Origin: Eubacterium sp.
GTDB lineage: Bacteria > Bacillota > Clostridia > Acetivibrionales > DSM-1351
DNA length: 36,912 nt
Assembly: GCA_029266335.1 (NCBI GenBank)
Contig: JAQSXC010000020.1
Coordinates: forward strand, 1 to 36,912
Reading direction: 5' to 3'
Position 1 is the first letter of the stretch; each line of letters opens with the position of its first letter. Under the pieces are notes generated by a model. The model was given only the letters and a program-made list of their open reading frames with translations. It made no database searches and was not told the origin of the DNA. Below are positions 32,897 through 36,912 of the stretch, piece after piece. A program made the translations under genes and the position numbers.

Positions 32897-33976
32897 TTAC
32901 TGTAAATCAGCTTCTTTGTAGTATCCGCTGTCAATCAAAGTCTGCTTGTAGTTTGACTTGTCAACCGGAACCGGCTCACAAAGGTATGAAGGCACAACTT
33001 TCTTACCATTGTCATAAGTCTTTGTATCATTTACTTCAGGCTCTGAACCGCTGAGAACGGCATCAACCATCTTAACAGCCTTTTCGGCAAGAGTTCTTGT
33101 ATCCTTGAAGATTGTTGAATACTGTTCATCTGCCATTATTGATTTAACAGATGCTACTTCTGCATCCTGTCCTGTAACTATTGGCATTTTCTTATCGCCT
33201 TTACCGTAACCGACACTCTTAAGGGCTGAAAGTATACCTATTGAAATACCGTCATAGGGTGACAATACACCATCAACCTTGTCAGTTGTATAGTTTGCAC
33301 TTAAAATGTTCTCCATACGAGCCTGTGCTGTTGCAGCGTCCCAACGAAGAGTTGAAACCTTATCCATACCTACCTGCTTGCTCTTAACTACCAGAACACC
33401 TTTGTCGATAAGTGGTTGTAATACTGTCATTGCACCTTCATAGAAGAAAAATGCATTGTTATCATCAGGTGAGCCACCGAATAATTCGATGTTGAATGGT
33501 CCAGGCTTTGTATCAGCTCCTAAACCCTTTACAAGTGAAGTAGCCTGCTGTACACCAACCTTGTAGTTGTCAAATGTAGCATAATAGCTTACGTTTTCTG
33601 AATTTCTGATTAAACGGTCATAAGCTATAACCTTTACATCTGCATCTGCTGCTTTCTTAAGAACGTCTGTGAGAGCTGAACCGTCTATAGAAGCAATAAC
33701 TAAAACCTTAGCTCCTTTTGATATCATATTTTCTATCTGAGCTACCTGGTTATCAATATTGTCTTCACCGTACTGTAAATCAACTGTATAACCTTTTGAC
33801 TCAAGCTGCTTCTTCATGTTGTCGCCATCCTGAATCCATCTCTGTGAGGATTTTGTTGGCATTGCAACACCTACGAGTTTGCTTGTATCTTTTGTTCCAC
33901 AAGCAGTAAAGCCTAAAGCCACTGAAAGAGTCATAACCATCGAAAGAGTACCTGCTATAATCTTTCTGAATTTCAT
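32897..33976 (-). CDS. Sugar-binding lipoprotein of ABC transporter (ChvE/XylF type)
   Basis: Extracellular substrate-binding protein of 359 residues. The N-terminus is a lipoprotein signal: MKFRKIIAG, a hydrophobic core and the lipobox GFTAC, whose Cys would be lipid-modified. The mature part is a type I periplasmic-binding fold of the CUT2 group ([75 protein letters not shown]). ChvE-type proteins bind galactose, glucose, arabinose or xylose; the exact sugar cannot be read here. The ATG follows GGAG at 9 nt. It is the first gene of the operon, with a consensus-like promoter and a possible cre site upstream. Confidence 0.94.
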   Translation of the reverse strand: MKFRKIIAGTLSMVMTLSVALGFTACGTKDTSKLVGVAMPTKSSQRWIQDGDNMKKQLESKGYTVDLQYGEDNIDNQVAQIENMISKGAKVLVIASIDGSALTDVLKKAADADVKVIAYDRLIRNSENVSYYATFDNYKVGVQQATSLVKGLGADTKPGPFNIELFGGSPDDNNAFFFYEGAMTVLQPLIDKGVLVVKSKQVGMDKVSTLRWDAATAQARMENILSANYTTDKVDGVLSPYDGISIGILSALKSVGYGKGDKKMPIVTGQDAEVASVKSIMADEQYSTIFKDTRTLAEKAVKMVDAVLSGSEPEVNDTKTYDNGKKVVPSYLCEPVPVDKSNYKQTLIDSGYYKEADLQ

Positions 33977-33995
33977 TTAAACACTCTCCTTTTCC

Positions 33996-34009
33996 CGCAA
34001 ACGTTTTCT
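33996..34009 (-). promoter_or_regulatory. Candidate cre (catabolite response) site
   Basis: On the minus strand AGAAAACGTTTGCG matches the cre consensus TGWAARCGYTWNCW at 12 of 14 positions. It lies between the promoter and the binding-protein start, where CcpA acts as a roadblock in other Firmicutes. A LacI/DeoR-type regulator site is an alternative. Confidence 0.5.
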
Positions 34010-34041
34010 TTTTTGTTCGTTTGCTTTCGTTTTGTAAATAC

Positions 34042-34070
34042 ATATTATCACCGCTATGTATACATGTCAA
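34042..34070 (-). promoter_or_regulatory. SigA promoter of the sugar transporter operon
   Basis: On the minus strand TTGACA (plus 34065-34070), a 17-nt spacer and TAATAT (plus 34042-34047), about 65 bp before the binding-protein start codon. Confidence 0.8.
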
Positions 34071-34399
34071 TAAAATTGTGCATAATTTATAAAATATATA
34101 TTTTTCATTGTTTTATTTTGTGCAGTTTTACCCATACCTTACCAATCAATCATTTTTTTCGTACTGTTTATGATTATTTATGTTTGATTTATTAATGAAA
34201 ATGTATTTTTATTTGATTTTTTTGTTCATCCACACTGTTATATATATAGATTAAGCCACTGTATTTGTTGCTTTTAGTCCAAATATGTTTTATACTCAAA
34301 ATATCTCTTTTCGATAAGTTTCATTTATTATGTTCTATTATGTGTATTAATCAGGAAAAAATAATTGAAACACATTAATACTAATTAAGGGAAGTATAT

Positions 34400-35182
34400 A
34401 TGTTTGCTATTGAGAGAATCAGAATAATAAAAAACTATTTACTTGAAAATAAGCAGGTTGAGGTTAATCAGCTGAGCCAGATGCTGGGGGTGTCAGAAGT
34501 CACTATCCGCAGAGATCTGGAGAAACTCGAAGGTGAAGAGTTTCTCACCCGTACCCATGGGGGAGCTGTGCTTGGAAGTGTAAGGGAAGCTACTTCAGAC
34601 GGTGCAGAAGCCGATTTGTTTCAGGATCATTATGAAATATCAAAAATTGCAATCAAAATGATTAATGACGGCGATGTAATAATGCTGACAAATGGACCGA
34701 TAAATCTGGAAATAGCCAGGCAGCTTTCCTCCAAGAATAGAGTAACAGTCCTCACAAACGATTTGAATATAGCCTCTCATATTCTTGAAGCACAGTCTGC
34801 CAAGGTTGTGCTTTTAGGCGGAGATATCGACTACAATACAAAGGCTGTATTCGGCACCTTGACCATCAACAATTTAAACAACTTTTATGTAAATCGATTA
34901 TTTATAGAAGTTGATGGAATTTCAAATAATCTTGACCTAACGGTATCAAATATTGACATGGCTGCCTTTATAAAGGCAGCAGCCCAAAATGCCAATGAAA
35001 GAATTATTGTCTGTACCTCTGCGGGCTTTGAAAGGAACTCATTCTACAGGGCCGGATTGATTACGGATTTATGTGATAAACTAATAACAAATCATACATT
35101 GTCAGATCAACATAAAAATAATATTTTTAAAGCAAATATACAATTATTTACCTCTATAGATTTATTTGAAGGCAGAGTTTAA
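34400..35182 (+). CDS. DeoR-family transcriptional regulator
   Basis: Regulator of 260 residues. Residues 1-57 are the DeoR helix-turn-helix (ERIRIIKNYLLENKQVEVNQ, then LSQMLGVSEVTIRRDLEKLE and TRTHGGAVL). Residues about 72-235 are the DeoRC sugar-phosphate-sensing domain (VIMLTNGPINLEIARQL, VTVLTNDLNIA, VVLLGGDIDYNTKAVFG). The usual ligand is a phosphorylated sugar, and binding relieves repression. It is divergent from the sugar transporter operon and 27 bp upstream of a second sugar-ABC ATPase gene, so it probably controls one or both. The ribosome binding site is weak (AAGGGAAG). Confidence 0.92.
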   Translation: MFAIERIRIIKNYLLENKQVEVNQLSQMLGVSEVTIRRDLEKLEGEEFLTRTHGGAVLGSVREATSDGAEADLFQDHYEISKIAIKMINDGDVIMLTNGPINLEIARQLSSKNRVTVLTNDLNIASHILEAQSAKVVLLGGDIDYNTKAVFGTLTINNLNNFYVNRLFIEVDGISNNLDLTVSNIDMAAFIKAAAQNANERIIVCTSAGFERNSFYRAGLITDLCDKLITNHTLSDQHKNNIFKANIQLFTSIDLFEGRV

Positions 35183-35209
35183 TCTTCTTTTTCGGAGGTT
35201 GTCAGAAAT

Positions 35210-36709
35210 ATGGGAATTCCCAAGCTGGAAGTCAAAAATATTAGCAGGTACTTCAGTGACGCTTTTTCACTGTGCAATGTATCAATTGATTTATATCCGG
35301 GTGAAGTCCATGCCTTTATGGGTGAAAACGGTTCAGGAAAGTCCACTGTTATAAAAATAATCAGCGGTGTACTGAAACAGGACAGCGGTGTGATATTAAT
35401 CGATAATTCTGCTGTTAATATAGATAGCGTGTCTAGTGCCAAACGGCATGGAATCCACTGCGTATGGCAGGACATAAATCTATATCCCAACCTTACTGTT
35501 GCAGAGAACATTTACATGGATCATCCGAATACCGAAAAAAGCTTTTTGGCCCGTAATCAATACAGAATGTTTCGTGAATGCAATGATATTTTCAACGAAT
35601 TCGGTATAAATATTGACACCAGAGCAAAGGCAGGTCAGCTTGGCTTTGCTCAGAAACAGCTGGTGGAAATGGTCAAGGCGTATGTTTCAAATGCTCAAAT
35701 CGTTATCTTTGATGAACCCTCCGCTGCCTTTACCTCAAACGAAAAGGACATACTTTATAGAATAATACGGGCTTTAAAAGTTAAAAACACAGCAATTCTA
35801 TATATAACACATTTGCTGGATGAAATCGAGCTAATTGCTGACAGATTTTCGGTTATCCATCAAGGCAGGGTTATCGGAACTCAAACTGTCAGTAACACCT
35901 CCAAGGACGAAATTATCAGAATGCTAGCTGTCCCGGCCGAAAAAAACCGGTATCCCAAGTTGAATATTACACTTGGTAAGGTAATTATGTCGGTAAAAGA
36001 TCTCAGTGCCGCAGATATTTTAAGCTCCATAAGCTTTGAACTGAGAAAATCCGAGATTTTGGGAATTACGGGTTTAATGGGTTCAGGCAGATCTCTGCTG
36101 GCTCAGTGCCTTTTCGGCATCACACCTGTTAAAACAGGAACCATTGAAATAAACGGACAGAAGCAAAAATTCTCCTCTCCAGAGGATGCAATAAGGAACG
36201 GTATTGCCTTACTGCCTGAGGATAGGGCCTCCAGCTCTATTTTTGGCTGCCTGAACCTGGAGAATAATGTAACCCTGTCCTCCCTGAAAAGATTTGAACA
36301 GTATAAATATCTGCACAATCAGATCATGACCGATGTAACAGATACATATATCAAGAAGCTGAGCATCAGACCGGGCAACCTTAACGACCTGCTGGAGAAT
36401 TACAGCGGCGGCAATCAGCAGAAGGCTGCCGTAGCACGCTGGATGATGAGCCGTTCGAAAATATATATTTTGGACGAACCTACCCGCGGTGTTGATATAG
36501 CCTCCAAGACTGATATCTATAACTGTATGCTCGACCTTGTGTCAAAGGGTGCTTCAATTATCCTGATATCCTCTGATATTGAAGAAATACTTGGTATGTG
36601 CGACAGAGTCCTGGTTTTGGCTGAAGGTCAGATATCCGGTGAATTCCGGCGAAGTGAAGCCACAAAAGAAGCAATAATGTATAAAGCGACAATTAAAGGC
36701 AATCAATAA
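35210..36709 (+). CDS. Second sugar ABC transporter ATP-binding protein
   Basis: CUT2-type double ATPase of 499 residues, related to but distinct from the GguA-type protein in the neighbouring operon. Domain 1: Walker A GENGSGKST, LGFAQKQLVEMVKA where the signature is expected, and Walker B IVIFDEPSAAFTS. Domain 2: degenerate Walker A GLMGSGRSLL, signature YSGGNQQK and Walker [13 protein letters not shown]. The ATG follows GGAGG at 11 nt. It shares an operon with the DeoR gene. No permease or binding protein is seen downstream within the window, only a structured intergenic element, so its partners lie beyond the edge or are the divergent operon's subunits. Confidence 0.93.
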   Translation: MGIPKLEVKNISRYFSDAFSLCNVSIDLYPGEVHAFMGENGSGKSTVIKIISGVLKQDSGVILIDNSAVNIDSVSSAKRHGIHCVWQDINLYPNLTVAENIYMDHPNTEKSFLARNQYRMFRECNDIFNEFGINIDTRAKAGQLGFAQKQLVEMVKAYVSNAQIVIFDEPSAAFTSNEKDILYRIIRALKVKNTAILYITHLLDEIELIADRFSVIHQGRVIGTQTVSNTSKDEIIRMLAVPAEKNRYPKLNITLGKVIMSVKDLSAADILSSISFELRKSEILGITGLMGSGRSLLAQCLFGITPVKTGTIEINGQKQKFSSPEDAIRNGIALLPEDRASSSIFGCLNLENNVTLSSLKRFEQYKYLHNQIMTDVTDTYIKKLSIRPGNLNDLLENYSGGNQQKAAVARWMMSRSKIYILDEPTRGVDIASKTDIYNCMLDLVSKGASIILISSDIEEILGMCDRVLVLAEGQISGEFRRSEATKEAIMYKATIKGNQ

Positions 36710-36737
36710 ATAAAAAGTTTATGCAAATTTGCAGTTT

Positions 36738-36871
36738 TATAACGAACAGAGGCAAGGGTGCCCTTTGGAGACCATGGATATGCTCATCGCCTGAATACCA
36801 AATCGGTACAAAGGCTACCCTTTGTAGACATGCACCTAAATGAAGTGGTGGACATTTATTGCCTCGTTATA
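36738..36871. repeat. Structured element with 12-bp closing stem and two similar hairpins
   Basis: TATAACGA-ACAGA-GGCA (36738-36754) pairs with TGCCTCGTTATA (36860-36871), a 12-bp stem with a 5-nt bulge. Inside are two look-alike units, CAAGGGTGCCCTTTGGAGAC (from 36753) and CAAAGG-CTAC-CCTTTG-TAGAC (from 36809), and a small TACC/GGTA hairpin. The first unit folds AAGG/CCTT. It does not match a riboswitch that I recognise. It could be a noncoding RNA, an mRNA leader for a gene beyond the edge, or a miniature inverted-repeat element. Confidence 0.5.
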
Positions 36872-36912
36872 TTATAATAGATATATGTATAGTACCCTCT
36901 ATTGATAACGTA

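Larger units (their letters stand above)
33977..34399. other. Divergent regulatory region, sugar transporter and DeoR gene
   Basis: The 423-bp gap holds the transporter promoter and cre-like site near its left end. The right part (34071-34399) is very AT-rich and shows no gene; a promoter for the DeoR gene must be there but no reliable pair was found. Several AAACG-type repeats occur at 33996-34030 (CAAACGTTTT, GTTCGTTTGCTTTCGTTTTG region) and may be DeoR sites. Confidence 0.5.

Noticed and set aside
36710-36912. A lysine, purine or c-di-GMP riboswitch at the right end
   Set aside because: Short similarities (CCTTTGGAGA) exist, but the conserved cores and overall architecture of those classes do not fit.
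1-36912. CRISPR arrays, insertion sequences, prophage or transposase genes
   Set aside because: No regular spacer-repeat array and no transposase, integrase or phage structural protein was seen among the translated frames.

Overview
The window looks like chromosome from a low-GC, spore-forming, anaerobic member of the Clostridia, most like Ruminiclostridium (Clostridium cluster III, the C. cellulolyticum group). The sequence shows an AT-rich composition, strong AAGGAGG-type ribosome binding sites, TTG/GTG/ATG starts, a dipicolinate synthase subunit (spore formation), a fermentative bifunctional AdhE behind Rex-type boxes, and plant-sugar genes (GH36 alpha-galactosidase, sugar ABC transporters, AraM-type glycerol-1-phosphate dehydrogenase). 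The genus is an inference. No rRNA, tRNA, CRISPR array, insertion sequence or prophage was found.

Layout. 1-5.1 kb: alpha-galactosidase, an HD-domain protein and a GMC-family flavoprotein oxidoreductase. 5.2-7.1 kb: a membrane-anchored alpha/beta hydrolase and a TetR regulator with two DNA-binding domains in tandem, with a 38-bp palindrome in front of the hydrolase and an 18-bp version in front of the regulator. 7.1-11.8 kb: class V aminotransferase, N-acyl-D-amino-acid deacylase and a chemoreceptor. 12.0-13.2 kb: a secreted four-domain Ig-like (BIG2) protein whose gene lies exactly between two inverted copies of a 25-bp sequence, one of them interrupted by a 14-nt hairpin. 13.4-16.6 kb: dipicolinate synthase B, an AraC/GyrI-like regulator, and a PadR-DUF4180 fusion regulator abutting a formylglycine-generating-enzyme-like protein.

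16.6-22.5 kb is a drug-resistance neighbourhood. It holds a DHA3-type MFS efflux gene with a 15-codon leader peptide and a hairpin burying its Shine-Dalgarno sequence; a MarR regulator with a Gly/His-rich tail, a near-consensus promoter carrying three AAGGTACCTT boxes, and a MATE efflux pump behind a conditional-looking terminator; and a KamB/NpmA-like 16S rRNA (A1408) methyltransferase, also with a short leader peptide (MRYRYRCK) and a sequestered Shine-Dalgarno sequence, downstream of an XRE regulator. Two separate translation-attenuation layouts within about 6 kb are the most notable regulatory feature.

22.5-28.4 kb: an intergenic stretch with a 30-bp direct repeat and a probable broken acetyltransferase, a GGDEF diguanylate cyclase, AdhE with three Rex-type boxes, and a trypsin-like serine protease with no signal peptide. 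28.5-36.7 kb: AraM-type dehydrogenase; a ChvE/GguA/GguB-type monosaccharide ABC transporter (binding protein, ATPase, permease) with structured intergenic RNA between its genes; a divergent DeoR regulator; and a second sugar-ABC ATPase. The right end carries an unexplained structured element with a 12-bp closing stem and two look-alike hairpins.
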